A stretch of DNA of 64,000 nt from Fasciola hepatica (lineage: Eukaryota > Platyhelminthes > Trematoda > Plagiorchiida > Fasciolidae), in contig CANUEZ040000117.1 of NCBI GenBank assembly GCA_948099385.1, positions 3,148,001 to 3,212,000 of the forward strand, written 5' to 3'. Shown piece by piece: positions 9,248-19,315 of the stretch. Under the pieces are notes generated by a model. That model did not search any database and was not told the DNA's origin. It worked only from the letters and a program-made list of their open reading frames with translations. Position numbers and translations under genes: made by a program. The first letter of the stretch is position 1; the number at the start of each line of letters is the position of its first letter.

Positions 9248-10396
9248 ATGCCTCCAAAAAGAGTCAAAAATAGTGCATCCAAGTGCCTAGTTTGTTCGAA
9301 AGTTGTTCGCTCACGCGACAAATCTCTTCAGTGTGATGGTTGTGATGGTTGGGTCCATCTTGAGTGTTCTGAAATGAGTATTGATCTTTACGAAGCCCTG
9401 GACAAATGCCGTGCAAAGTTGCTCAAGGTGCTGTGCATCAAATGCACCGAGCTATCAACACCTGTGTGGCCCGCAAAGCAGTCGGCGGAAATGGCTCTTC
9501 CTGTCACAGATACAGCAGCGTCATCAACTTCGTCGTCGTCATCATCATTAGCACCGTCAATCAGTTCATCGCCATCAATAGCAGCAAAATCAGCGGCGTC
9601 GTCATCGCCTTTTTCTCCGCCAACATCACTCTCACCGTCATCATTGCCGTCAGAAGGGGAAAATTCCGCCGAGGTATCTATTCCCGACTGTGCTACGTAT
9701 GCAGAGGTGGCTTCAACATCGGTCACTGGGCCAATCGGAACAAAGCGCCGCCAACGCCAGAAGCTACCTAAGTCTGCCTGCCATAATGCGGACCCAGTTG
9801 GCACTGATGTGGCCACGCAAGCACTAGACGATATTATAGGAACAAAACCCAGCCGTCAGAGCACCACCGCGGATGAAAGTAGACCGGCCTGGATAACAAC
9901 TGCGGATCGTCCACGAAGAGCGCCACCGTCGAGGAAACAGTGTTTCCTAATAGTGAACTTGCCTGAGACAAAGGAGACCACGGCACAGGCACGTCTGGAC
10001 CACGATATTGCGAGTCTCCGGAGTATACTAACAAAACTCTTTGTCCCCGGGGAGGAGGAGACCGCGGAGAAGTTGCGGGTGAAATCAGCATTCCGAATTC
10101 GCAAAGCTAGTGACGCTGAACGCCCCCGTCCACTGAAAGTAGTGCTGGACTCTGAGGAATCCGCGACTTCTGTGTTAGGAAGATCCCATCGGCTAAAAGG
10201 CGAGCAAGTGCGGCTGCACCGAGATCTAGACCCTGCGGATCGTGAGAAGTATAGAAATGCTTTGATTGAACGACGTGAACGAATGGAACAAGGGGAAAGG
10301 GACTTGATCATTCGGGATTTTCGGGTGCAGAAACGGCGCCCTCACTTCCGGTGGAGGCCGCTGACGCTAGTGTCCCTGTCAGCCCCCCCAAGCTAG
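9248..10396 (+). CDS. CR1-like LINE ORF1 protein with PHD-type zinc finger, 382 aa
   Basis: The open frame reaches back to a TTG at 9146, but the first ATG is at 9248 (MPPKRVKNSASK), which I take as the start. An N-terminal Cys4-His-Cys3 finger reads C-x2-C-x12-C-x2-C-x4-H-x2-C-x22-C-x2-C (CLVC, CDGCDGWVHLEC, CIKC), close to a PHD finger. A long Ser/Pro-rich low-complexity stretch follows. A C-terminal part from QCFLIVNLPETKE to RPRPLKVVLDS resembles an RRM-like nucleic-acid-binding fold and ends in a basic tail. The protein probably packages element RNA. A run of seven C precedes the stop codon, and the frame overlaps ORF2 in the -1 frame. Confidence 0.85.
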   Translation: MPPKRVKNSASKCLVCSKVVRSRDKSLQCDGCDGWVHLECSEMSIDLYEALDKCRAKLLKVLCIKCTELSTPVWPAKQSAEMALPVTDTAASSTSSSSSSLAPSISSSPSIAAKSAASSSPFSPPTSLSPSSLPSEGENSAEVSIPDCATYAEVASTSVTGPIGTKRRQRQKLPKSACHNADPVGTDVATQALDDIIGTKPSRQSTTADESRPAWITTADRPRRAPPSRKQCFLIVNLPETKETTAQARLDHDIASLRSILTKLFVPGEEETAEKLRVKSAFRIRKASDAERPRPLKVVLDSEESATSVLGRSHRLKGEQVRLHRDLDPADREKYRNALIERRERMEQGERDLIIRDFRVQKRRPHFRWRPLTLVSLSAPPS

Positions 10397-13239
10397 GACG
10401 CCCTGAACAAACGGATGTGGTAGCAGGCCGAGACAGTGTCGTCATCCTGTTGTCTAACGTCCGTGGTCTGCTGAACAAGAGGGATGACCTGGAACACCTG
10501 CTGCAGTCCAGCTCACCTACTATGATAGCATTGACGGAGACGTGGCTGAGTAACAATGTTCTAGACTCTGAAGTGTCCCTCCCTGGCTACACCCTATTCC
10601 GAGTCGATAGGAACTCTATCAGAGCTGGTGGAGGCGTAGCATTGTTCGTACGATCAGACATCCCAACCGTGCAGTTAGAGGCATTCGCAGACCCGCAAGG
10701 ATTCGGTGAAGCCATCTGGTGCCGCGTCAAGCTAACCGCCGGGGGCTTTAGGACAGTTGGAGTCATTTATCGGACACCTGCGGTCACTCCTCCAGATATG
10801 ATAAACTTATTGAGGAGATGGGCGTGCAACGGCCACTGCCTCGTCCTGGGCGACTTCAATGCTCCGCATATTGATTGGACGTCAAGCAGGACAGCGGCCG
10901 GGGCTGATCCTTTCTCTCGGAAATTACTGACAACGGTCCAAGAACTGGCACTACACCAACATGTTCAGGAATCGACCCGGAGGCAACCCGGCCACGGTTC
11001 CATTCTGGATCTGGTGATTTCTCCCAGGAGCTCGGACGTCGATAAGGTTGAACATCTCCCTCCACTGGGAAGCAGTGACCATATGGTGCTAGAAATTCAC
11101 TGGCGCACTGGTTCTTGTCCATCCCCTAGACCACACATGGTACGTAATGTTTGGCGCACTTCATTCGAAGATGTCCGGAGAGCGGCGTTAGACGTCAACT
11201 GGTTTCCCACGGATTCAGATGTCCACCGCGATGTGAACGAAGCTTGGGCGTTTATTCGTGACGGTATCTTGTACCTTATGAATACCTACTGCCCCCTCAA
11301 CCGGCGTAGACCTCGGGTTAAGGGACCGCCGTGGTTTGATCTGGAGCTCAGACGCCTGCTCAAACGACGAAATCGGGCCTGGCAGCGGTTCCGATCCACA
11401 GGTGAGGGTTATGATCTCTATCGCAGGATTCGTAACCAGTGTACCGAACAAAAACGAATAAAGCGGATGGCATTCGAGGAGGCCCTTGCGGTCGATGCGG
11501 TGCGAGCACCCAAGCGCCTGTTTGCATACTTAAAGCGCCGCACCAGAGCGAAGGTGGGTATCCCCGCGCTGATGAACAACGACGAAATGGTTGCAACAGA
11601 TGACGGAAAGGCTGAGACACTAGCCAAACATTATCTGTCAGTTTATTCTGTGGAGGAAGGTGCGCCAATCCCGATGGTGGATAGCTCGCCGCTGTTCATT
11701 ATGTATGATTTTGGGGAGCCGGAAGTGAACAAGATGCTCAAGTCCATCAAAACCCATAAGTCACCGGGACCGGACGACGTGCATCCGCTGATGTTGAAGG
11801 AGTTGGCGGACCAGCTAACTACACCACTAACGCGGTTGTTCAATTTGTCGTTGGCCACTGGAAGTCTACCTCAGGAGTGGAAAAAAGCAGTTGTTGTTCC
11901 GCTGTACAAGGGTGGGACAAAATCCACCTCGGCCAACTACCGCCCAGTTAGCCTCACTTCCGTGGTTGGAAAGGTCATGGAAAGGCTGGTGGCTGTTCGT
12001 ATACGTGAACATCTGGAGCGCTGTCAACTGCTATGCGCAGAGCAGCACGGTTTTCGGCGGAACAGATCATGTCTGTCAAACCTGTTGACCGCCCGTGAAA
12101 GTTGGTCGAACTCCAAGGCCGAGGGATATGTCACGGACGTCATCTTCGTGGACTTTAGTAAGGCGTTTGACAAAGTTCCTCACAATGGGCTGTTGCTGAA
12201 ACTCCGGGCCATGGGCATCTCAGGGCCCATGCTTCACTGGATTGAGGATTTCTTGGTCGGGAGAACCTTTTCCGTGAGAGTTGCACAGTCCCAGTCCGCG
12301 TGGTATCCAGTTGGCAGTGGCGTGCCGCAAGGCTCCGTGCTAGGACCCCTGTTGTTTCTAGTGTTTGTAAACGACCTACCACAGACGATTCGATCCAAAT
12401 GCCTTATCTACGCCGATGATCTCAAGATCTGGCGCACCATTCGATCGGCAGAGGATCGCAAGATACTACAGGAGGATCTGCAGGCCCTCGTCAATTGGTC
12501 GACCACCTGGGGTCTACCGATAAACGTGGACAAGTGCGCGAGCATGAGGATTGGTGGCCCCAACGATACTTCCGGCTACTGCCTTGGGAGTATCGTACTC
12601 CGTCACACGCAGGAGGAAAAGGATCTTGGAGTTGTTGTCACCAGCAATCTGAAGACAAGAGCACACACTGAGAGAGCGTGCTCCTCAGCGTGGAAGATAC
12701 TTGGTCCCATCCGCCGTTCATTTGGGCCTCTACCCCGGGACACTTTCCGACTGCTTTATGTCTCACATGTACGTCCTCGTTTGGAATATGGCGGTCCAGC
12801 TGTCTACCCGTGCACGGCGGCGGAAGTAGCCAAACTGGAACGGGTGCAACGTGCTGCCACACGCCTCGTGGCCGGACTGCGTGGGTTCAGCTATGAGGAA
12901 CGCCTAAAAGTCACCGGGTTGTTTCCCATTGCCTATCGGCGGCTTCGAGGCGACCTCATCTATGCCAGGCGCATAATCCGCGGTGAGTTGGGCCGGGAAC
13001 TACAGGCGGAATTCCCGCTCAGGAATAATAATCGTACCAGAGGACACAACCTGACGCTTCGTAAGGTGCATTCCACCGGCTTACCGGCCATCTATCGATT
13101 GTCAAGGAGGGTGACCAATCTCTGGAACGCTCTACCGACCGAAGTGGTGGAAGAGGAAACCGAGACACTATTCAAGAGGAAATTGGACCAGACCCTGAAG
13201 GTTTATTGGCGGAGCACCGACATCCAGCCGAGTCAATAG
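10351..13239 (+). CDS. CR1-like LINE ORF2: endonuclease and reverse transcriptase, 962 aa
   Basis: One uninterrupted frame encodes both activities of target-primed reverse transcription. In the numbering from 10351, the EEP endonuclease has N36, E63 (LTETW), D168/N170 (LVLGDFNAPH) and D243/H244 (LGSSDHMVLE). The RT has NYRPVSLTSVVGK, QHGFRRNRSC, D601 in FVDFSKAFDKVP, GVPQGSVLGPLLF and Y687-ADD (LIYADDLKIW). The C-terminal connector includes RPRLEYGGPAVYP and RVQRAATRLV. The codon at 10351 is GTG. The frame is open back to 10279 with no ATG, so translation probably depends on frameshifting or reinitiation from ORF1. No inactivating change seen. Confidence 0.95.
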   Translation: MEAADASVPVSPPKLGRPEQTDVVAGRDSVVILLSNVRGLLNKRDDLEHLLQSSSPTMIALTETWLSNNVLDSEVSLPGYTLFRVDRNSIRAGGGVALFVRSDIPTVQLEAFADPQGFGEAIWCRVKLTAGGFRTVGVIYRTPAVTPPDMINLLRRWACNGHCLVLGDFNAPHIDWTSSRTAAGADPFSRKLLTTVQELALHQHVQESTRRQPGHGSILDLVISPRSSDVDKVEHLPPLGSSDHMVLEIHWRTGSCPSPRPHMVRNVWRTSFEDVRRAALDVNWFPTDSDVHRDVNEAWAFIRDGILYLMNTYCPLNRRRPRVKGPPWFDLELRRLLKRRNRAWQRFRSTGEGYDLYRRIRNQCTEQKRIKRMAFEEALAVDAVRAPKRLFAYLKRRTRAKVGIPALMNNDEMVATDDGKAETLAKHYLSVYSVEEGAPIPMVDSSPLFIMYDFGEPEVNKMLKSIKTHKSPGPDDVHPLMLKELADQLTTPLTRLFNLSLATGSLPQEWKKAVVVPLYKGGTKSTSANYRPVSLTSVVGKVMERLVAVRIREHLERCQLLCAEQHGFRRNRSCLSNLLTARESWSNSKAEGYVTDVIFVDFSKAFDKVPHNGLLLKLRAMGISGPMLHWIEDFLVGRTFSVRVAQSQSAWYPVGSGVPQGSVLGPLLFLVFVNDLPQTIRSKCLIYADDLKIWRTIRSAEDRKILQEDLQALVNWSTTWGLPINVDKCASMRIGGPNDTSGYCLGSIVLRHTQEEKDLGVVVTSNLKTRAHTERACSSAWKILGPIRRSFGPLPRDTFRLLYVSHVRPRLEYGGPAVYPCTAAEVAKLERVQRAATRLVAGLRGFSYEERLKVTGLFPIAYRRLRGDLIYARRIIRGELGRELQAEFPLRNNNRTRGHNLTLRKVHSTGLPAIYRLSRRVTNLWNALPTEVVEEETETLFKRKLDQTLKVYWRSTDIQPSQ

Positions 13240-13288
13240 AGTACGATGTGATGGGGCTCATACGGGATGACTTCCCACTGCCCTTTAC

Positions 13289-13312
13289 CTGAAGACTGAA
13301 GACTGAAGACTG
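13289..13312 (+). repeat. CR1-like 3' terminal repeat (CTGAAGA)n
   Basis: Three and a half units of CTGAAGA, 50 bases after the ORF2 stop. Marks the 3' end of the element. Confidence 0.8.
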
Positions 13313-13743
13313 CGAGTCGGCTGATATCACTTGTCGTCCACTACTGTGTTCCGTGGCCCGTGTTTCTGCATGGCCTTGCCTGTTCGTTTTCTGTTTCTTG
13401 CACCGTATCTTCGTGTTATGTGTTCCGTGCGGTTTGTCCATTTGATAGCGTGTCCTGTGGTTGTGTTGTTTGTTTATCCATGCGACACGAATGTACCCTT
13501 GACCGTCACCTGGGTGTCCCTCAGATCGTACCACTGATTTACCCTCAACGAAACAAGGAAAGGGACACTCAGGGTCGGTCAGCGAGGAACCCGGAAAACC
13601 CCCATGGTGCTATCCCCAGTCAGCACAGGGGTGCATTTTAGTCCGAAAATAGTCCCGCGAGGGACTAGTGCACGTTGAGCATGTTCCGTGGATTCAAACA
13701 AGCAGACAACGCTGTCCGCATAATCTAGGTCACACAGGTTTCA

Positions 13744-14415
13744 TTATTTCCTAGTTTGACGCCTACATCCTGAAGATTTTGCAGTGCACTCTCCATTATT
13801 TCGTCCATGACGAAGTTGAACACGAATGGAGACAGGACATCCATGTCGAACACCATTGGTCGTTTCGAACCAACCGGATAGTTCACAGTGAACTCTAACG
13901 CAGCCAGAAGTATGAGAATACAATGATCTCATTTGGTTCACAAACTTCTGGGGCATACCTTTTCGATAAAGATTACTGAAAAGCGCTATTCGATCAACTG
14001 AATCGAAGGTGCCTTTCAGGTCTAAGAAAACCAATATTGTCGGTTGGCGGTGCGTGTGACGCGTTTCAAGCAGTTGGCAAAGAGTAAAAATCTGGTCGAT
14101 GCATCCTCGACCTGGGCGGAATCCAGCGTTCTGTTTGCGGGTGTTCCTCTCGCGGGACGATGTAAGACGGTGCAGTAAAGTCGAGGCTAATACTTTGGTG
14201 ACTATCGGAATTAAGCTAATCCCACGATGGTTACTACAGTCATTGCGTATTCCCTTCTTGAAGATGGGAACAGTCAGTAACTCACTCCATATTAACGGAA
14301 TACGCTCTTCGTTCCAAGTGTTACGGAGCAAGATGGTAAGTGATTTTATCAAAGCATCTCCACCCAGTTTGAAAAGAACTGGGGCAAAGTTCGTCGGGGC
14401 CGGCCGCTTTCCCAC
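13744..14415 (-). pseudogene. RTE-like reverse transcriptase, C-terminal part frameshifted
   Basis: 223-residue frame with RT motifs FKKGIRNDCSNHRGISLIP, NAGFRPGRGCIDQIF, LVFLDLKGTFDSVDR and GVRHGCPVS. A frameshift after this box moves the reading to another frame (FVFNFVMDEIMESAL), followed by YADSVVCLFES. The second catalytic Asp is therefore Ser, and the protein would be inactive. These motifs are of the RTE/SR2 type. The linker lies upstream at 14546-15028. Confidence 0.85.
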
Positions 14416-14545
14416 GCTTTAGTAATCAAATGCTCAACTCCACCTCCACTTCCGATGGGGGCTCAAGTGATACCATCCAAGAAGTCGCAGTTGTTGACGC
14501 GGGAGAAACTACACTAGCGTGCGGCCAGCTAAACTGTTCCTCGAA

Positions 14546-15055
14546 TTATTCGGCCCAACGGTCGAACGTTTGCTTTTTGCCATGGATGGGTTCTCCATTT
14601 CTATCGCAAATCGTTCCAGTGACCTGGATGCGCGGTCCACCGGTATCACGACTAAGTTTGAACAATCTTTGACTGTTACCTGAAGCAGGTGCTATTTCCA
14701 TTTCTTCGGCTACCTTGACCCACAAATTTTCGCGATCATTCTTAAGGCTTTTCGTAACTTGCTTCTGTAGATGTCTACGTATCTTATTCATCTCCATACA
14801 GTTCGAGAGCTGACGCTTTTGCTCTATTATACTCAGCGACTCTTGCAAGATCCATTGTCTTTGATGGATATCGGAGCTAAAACCACAGGCGAAACCTGCT
14901 GATACCTGCATCGCCTGCTGGATATGGGCCCAATGCTCATCTACATCACTGTTCGTCGTGGATCCTAGCTCATGTGCTAACTTCTGCTCATAACGGGTAC
15001 GTACTTCCGGATCACGCATTCGTTGCACGGCTAACCGGGTTTGCGGTTTGCGATG
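14546..15055 (-). pseudogene. RTE-like linker region between endonuclease and RT
   Basis: Frame reads RLAVQRMRDPEVRTRYEQ, HWAHIQQAMQ, ENLWVKVAEEMEIA, SGNSQRLFKL, DRNGEPIHGKKQTFDRWAE, which is the usual order of the RTE connector leading into RT. It resumes here after the inserted block at 15056-15525. Confidence 0.8.
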
Positions 15056-15525
15056 ATGACCATGGTAACCAGGTAACCACCAAAAAGGGGAGGTGCTAGG
15101 ATGTTAAAACGGGGAAAAACGTTTTTTAGGCAAGCCATTAGCCAACTCGAGTGTGTCAGACCGGATTGAACAATCAAAAATCAATAAATTATCGGACGAC
15201 TCATGACGTAACCCGTTTTGCTAATCGAGCATTCATCTACAGTCCGGCGCAAATTGGGCCAACGGATCAATGGTCAATCCGGTAAAATATTGTTATCAAC
15301 CTAATCGGCCCCGCAAGGCTTGAATCTAACTGGACGCTCAAGTTCGGAAATATTCGATTTTCATTTTATATACAGCACAGTAATTTCTGTTGAAGACATT
15401 TTTGGTGAGTCGGGTTTTGCCTTCTGATTTTTCAAAGCGGGCTGGAGCGATATGGAATCGCAAGTTGAGATTGGGTGCCAGGTTTTCACGAGAGTTCAAA
15501 ACGTATTATAACCGCATCAAAACTA
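15056..15525 (-). repeat. Unclassified dispersed repeat inserted in the RTE element
   Basis: Read on the minus strand, most of this block matches the plus strand at about 54100-54480. Shared words include AGATTCAAGCC, GGGCCGATTAGGT, GGATTGA, ACTCGAG or GCTCGAG, and TAATGGCTT. The two copies sit at different points of their RTE hosts, so the block is an independent repeat. A short frame with KSE, RLTK or RLLS, and RNYCAV or RNYYAV is conserved between copies. No class assigned. Confidence 0.65.
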
Positions 15526-16500
15526 GTGCATAGTCCGACTATACGTAAGTGGTGAGTAAGATCTGCAGTTCTGAACAGAACTGCGCCACCGGTAGCTTAC
15601 AGCGATATGATCAATCTGACTCAAAGTACCTTTAGAGTTAAAGCGCCAATTCGCTGTGCGACTTGAGCTGTGTCGGAAATTGGTGCTAGATAAGAACAAT
15701 CGATTGTCTGCACAAAACTGGAGAAGCCTATCCCCGTTATCTGTACGCTCAGCGGCTAAAGCACAACGCCCACTTGAACAAACTTCTGGCGTACCAAGTT
15801 TGCCAACTTGTGCACTGAAGTCACCAGATAGCACTACAGTGCCAGACCCTTTGCACCTGCGAACAAGAAAAGCGAGTTCATCAAAAAACTCATCTTTCTG
15901 CGTGTCCGAGCTGCAGTCCGTTGGGGCGTACGCCGAGATTACAAACAAATTGCGCTTAACACAACTATCCTTTCGAACGTCGACTGACCCTTGGAGTCTC
16001 ATAGCACATAAACGACTGTTAACAGGGATTCAGTCTAAGAGGGCGGCCTCAGCCTTGTCAGTCAAGGCTATTCCTACACCACGTTGACCCACGGTTCTAG
16101 CTGCTTCGTCTCCTGAGGTGCGCAGAAAATACCTCGATGAGATACCAGGAGTAGTTAGTCGGATCACACTGCTCGAATCCTGGATACGCGTTTCACTTAA
16201 GCAACATACATCAATCTTCAGAGAATCTAATGTGAGGGCTGGACACGCCTGCTGACCGGCTTGCATGAGTGTACGCACTTTGAAGGAGCCGAGATTCAGA
16301 GGCTGACGAGGCTTGGGAAAATGTGAGTTACGAGATAGAGGATTATTCCCGATACTATTTGACAGTGAATCGTTGCGAGTATCGACCGTGTTATCAGTGG
16401 GAGCATTATTGGTGGATAGAGAGGGCAAAGAGGGTTGGTTAGGGACAGAAGACAAAGGTTGAATGAAGAGAGGGAACTCTGAGCAATACCGACTTATCAC
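15526..16500 (-). pseudogene. RTE-like endonuclease remnant
   Basis: Two minus-strand frames (16030-16500, then 15523-16002) together form an EEP endonuclease: LGSFKVRTLMQAGQQ, CCLSETRIQD, GQRGVGIALTDKA, then NLFVISAYAPTD, TVVLSGDFSAQVG, NGDRLLQFCADNRLFL, QIDHIAVSYRW. A frameshift near 16020 separates the halves. The region ends at a SDY where SDH is expected, just before the inserted repeat. Confidence 0.85.
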
Positions 16501-16925
16501 TGCCTACTCCGCTCGATGCAATGAACAGCGTGGTCCTGATTATCCTGCGCAACGACCGATGCAATATAGAATTCTTTGTAGTCATGTGGTTAATGGGGGT
16601 TGTTGGACGGGTACTGCTAGGGTGTCCAGCCACAAAGCAGGAGAACGATTAGGGTTCTCATCCAAAGCCTTTAGTTCTAACAAGGACCTATCCGCAAGGC
16701 AGCGGAATGGTTTAGTGGGAGCCCATTTTCTTGGATCAATTATTCTTCTACTGATTTCGCCGATCGAGTTTGCAAACTCAAATCGACCCGCAACCTGGAG
16801 GACCAGTAGACTGGACTTCATCTGGCCTCTGCTCATTGACCTGTCAGGCATGATTGCATCTCCGGCTTAAAGAAGCCATCCTGTATAGCTCTTCGGGTCA
16901 CAGGCTCGCAAGCCATCACCACGTC
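16501..16925 (-). other. 5' UTR of the RTE-like element
   Basis: Non-coding block upstream of the endonuclease. The outer 100 bases match 41215-41340 on the plus strand, which marks the shared 5' end of this RTE family. Confidence 0.65.
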
Positions 16926-17421
16926 AAGGTGCAGTCTCGTCGTGATGGAAATATCCCATCGTTATTTTAATATAAGTATGTCTCATACTGCTGTTACGCT
17001 TGGACTTATGTATAGGCCATGTCCCAGTTATACCAGTAACGCACTTTCCTACTTGATCGCATATCTCCGGACATAGAATAAATCAAAAATGAGAAATATG
17101 TACACATGAAACAGTTTTGTTGACCGTAAATACGTCTACATTTCCTCGTTGCAAGAAATATCCCGCCGGTTTTCATCGATTTCATCTGCAATAAAAAACA
17201 TTTTCACAGATGGTTCAAATATTATTTACATTATCGAGAACTATGGCGCAACAACAGTAATGTTGGTAATAATAATAATGATAATAGTAGTAACGTTTCC
17301 AATGCGTACCTCAAATCGCGTGGGTCATCATACTGAAATAGCATTGAGAACTAAGATTATAATTAGTTCAATAATAAAGTAGAGTTTTAGACGGCAAATG
17401 TTCTTTTGAAGTATAAAGACG
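16926..17421. other. AT-rich stretch without a gene
   Basis: Nothing recognised apart from an imperfect TAA-type simple repeat at about 17264-17294. Confidence 0.4.
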
Positions 17422-18460
17422 TTAATTTACATGCCTTAGAGGCAAAACGACTTTGATTTTCAGGAATTTTGCGAGTGTCCCCTTTAGGGGATGTTGGAAG
17501 CAGGTATTAGTGACGGTTAGGCTGTTGAAGTTTGCAAACTTGACGAGGCGTTCGCCATTGCTGCACTGCTGTCCGAGACCATATTTCCCCAAGGTGTGTC
17601 TGGTTGCTTGGGTGGAGGGACCAGTGTGGTCATCCCAGTCCCCCGCAACCAGGAGAATGTCGCGTTTCGGGACGCCGTTTATCACCTCTTGTAGCCAATC
17701 GTAGAACACGTCCTTTGCCGTTTCTTCTGCTGCAACTGTTGGGGCATAGACCGCAACAACCGATGCGTTCAAGGATGAGGCGCGAAAACGAGCTAAGGCG
17801 ATCCGAGGGGATATTGGGTCCCATGAAAGCAGGTTTTGTTAGCCTTGTTGGTGACAGCTATCGCGACGCCACGGAGACCAGAGCTGTCCGTGGGTACAAG
17901 ATGATAGAGGTGGTAACTATGGTCTACTCCGGGAACCTTTATACACCGGGTGCCAGAATTCGGCAGCCGAATTTCGGAGAGACATGTGATTTCGATGCGG
18001 TAGTCATGCCGCGTTCGCCCAGCGATGGCTTGGCTTCCGATGTCCAAGAGTGTTCTCACATTACAGCAAGCGATTCGGGTGTGATTTTGCGTCTTGAGGC
18101 TCCCAGTTAACATATGTCACCCCGACCGCGGGGAGAGGACGAGACGCATCGCTTGCCGGGGACGCCATGGCATGAGCGGTGTGTGAGGGAACTTGTCATG
18201 AAGAGTCCTGGAATTTTGGTACGAAGTGGCGCCCCCAGCGTCACTCGGCTTTTTGTTCGAGGTAGCAACTCTAGCAAGTGAACAACCAAGTGCTGCCTGT
18301 CGGGCAACAGGAAGCCCGAAGGGGCTTCTCGTTCGAGCCCGACAGAGAAGCAAGTCCATTCCCAATGGCCCTGATACTTGGGAACGGTATCTGTGCAACC
18401 TCACCGTCACAGGTTTCCGAAGTTTTCAGGGACCAATAAAACTTTATTTCAGTCCACATA
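17422..18460 (-). pseudogene. RTE-like leader and endonuclease, truncated
   Basis: Minus-strand remnant. 18113-17793 reads RIACCNVRTLLDIGSQA, ITCLSEIRLPNSG, LRGVAIAVTNKANK. 17772-17422 reads VVAVYAPTVAAEE, LLVAGDWDDHTGPS, LGKYGLGQQCSNGERLVKF. GDW replaces GDF, and the His-containing C-terminus and all of RT are missing. The leader (18410-18114) matches 56100-56300 on the plus strand (GAGTTGCTACCTCGA, AAAAAGCCGA, GGGGC/ACGCCACTTC, GACTCTTCATG). It is a different RTE subfamily from 13590-16925. Confidence 0.8.
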
Positions 18461-19315
18461 GTCACTCAGTTTTAGCTCATCTCAACTCTCCAACAAAACA
18501 ATTACTACGGTAAAGGTTAAAACAACCATGCAGAAGTTCAATTCTTCCAGCTCGATGGGAGCAGTTTGTAATATTCGCAATACCCAAGTTGATAGAACAT
18601 GCTTAAATCACTCCCACCAGGAACTACGTAAATCGAAGTAGCAAGAAGACCAAGGTTGTGGAGTAGCAGGTTAATTGTAATGCAGAACTGGTTCGTAAAA
18701 ATATGTTAAATCAAAGGAAATAATTGTTAGATCAGAGGTTGACCATTCTCATTGATTAGAATAGCTTCACTGAACGCTAGTAGTTGTAGTTGCGCAATCC
18801 AGTACCGAAACTACTAGCATTCTCATTGAGCCTTTGCTGCACCTGTCCTCGGCAATCCTGATTGTTTGAGGCTCATCAGCGTACGTAGCTACGAAGCTGT
18901 GCTTGGCCGTATCATGTGATGCCCGTCGAATCACCACTACTTTCCTCTCCCAAGAGCTCCTCATCAAATTGACTCGCCTGTCTAACTGATCTTCGAACCG
19001 GAGCTGGTGGCTGTGGCTCGGCCGCTGCGGCAGTCGTTTCGGTCGGCAGCTTCTATTACTCTGCCAATTTCTCGACAATACTCGAAGGTAGGAATCGAAA
19101 CGAGAGCACAAAATTGGTCAAGTTGTCTGGTGATGATTCTGCGAGTTGGTCGAAGCTGGTTGCCACGGTAGTATGTGATGTTTCTGGAGTCAAGGCACAC
19201 CAGTGATAACCACAGTCTTCTGTATTCGAACGGAACGGTTGGATTCTCCTTAGCGGTCGTATGCACTGCGTTTCGTTATTGCTTCCGTTTACGTCTCGTC
19301 CGTGTTCACACGAAC
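18461..19315. other. Unassigned, possibly eroded RTE endonuclease
   Basis: It precedes the plus-strand RTE linker, where an endonuclease would be expected, but no catalytic motif is readable on either strand. Confidence 0.25.

Larger units (their letters stand above)
8331..13312 (+). mobile_element. Full-length CR1-like LINE carrying a TRIM insertion
   Basis: The unit consists of a 5' UTR (8331-9247, interrupted by a 653-bp LTR element), ORF1 (9248-10396), ORF2 (to 13239), a short 3' UTR and a terminal 7-bp repeat tail. Both ORFs are free of stops and catalytic residues are present, so the copy looks young. The 5' boundary is set by the block shared with 2985-3186 and is accurate to about 10 bases. 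Short 3' terminal microsatellites in place of poly(A) are a CR1-type trait. Confidence 0.8.
13590..16925 (-). mobile_element. RTE-like LINE, near full length but degraded
   Basis: Minus-strand element with a 5' UTR (16925-16501), endonuclease, linker and RT. The 5' UTR shares GACGAGACTGCA, GTGATGGCTTGC, AAGCCGGAGAT, CAATCATGCCTGA and AGGTCAATG with the 5' end of the RTE copy at 41215. It is broken by an unrelated block of about 470 bp inserted between endonuclease and linker. The 3' end fades after the RT active site, which reads YADS in place of YADD. Confidence 0.8.

Noticed and set aside
9388..9816. 142-residue minus-strand acidic ORF
   Set aside because: Shadow of the Ser-rich stretch of ORF1 on the plus strand.
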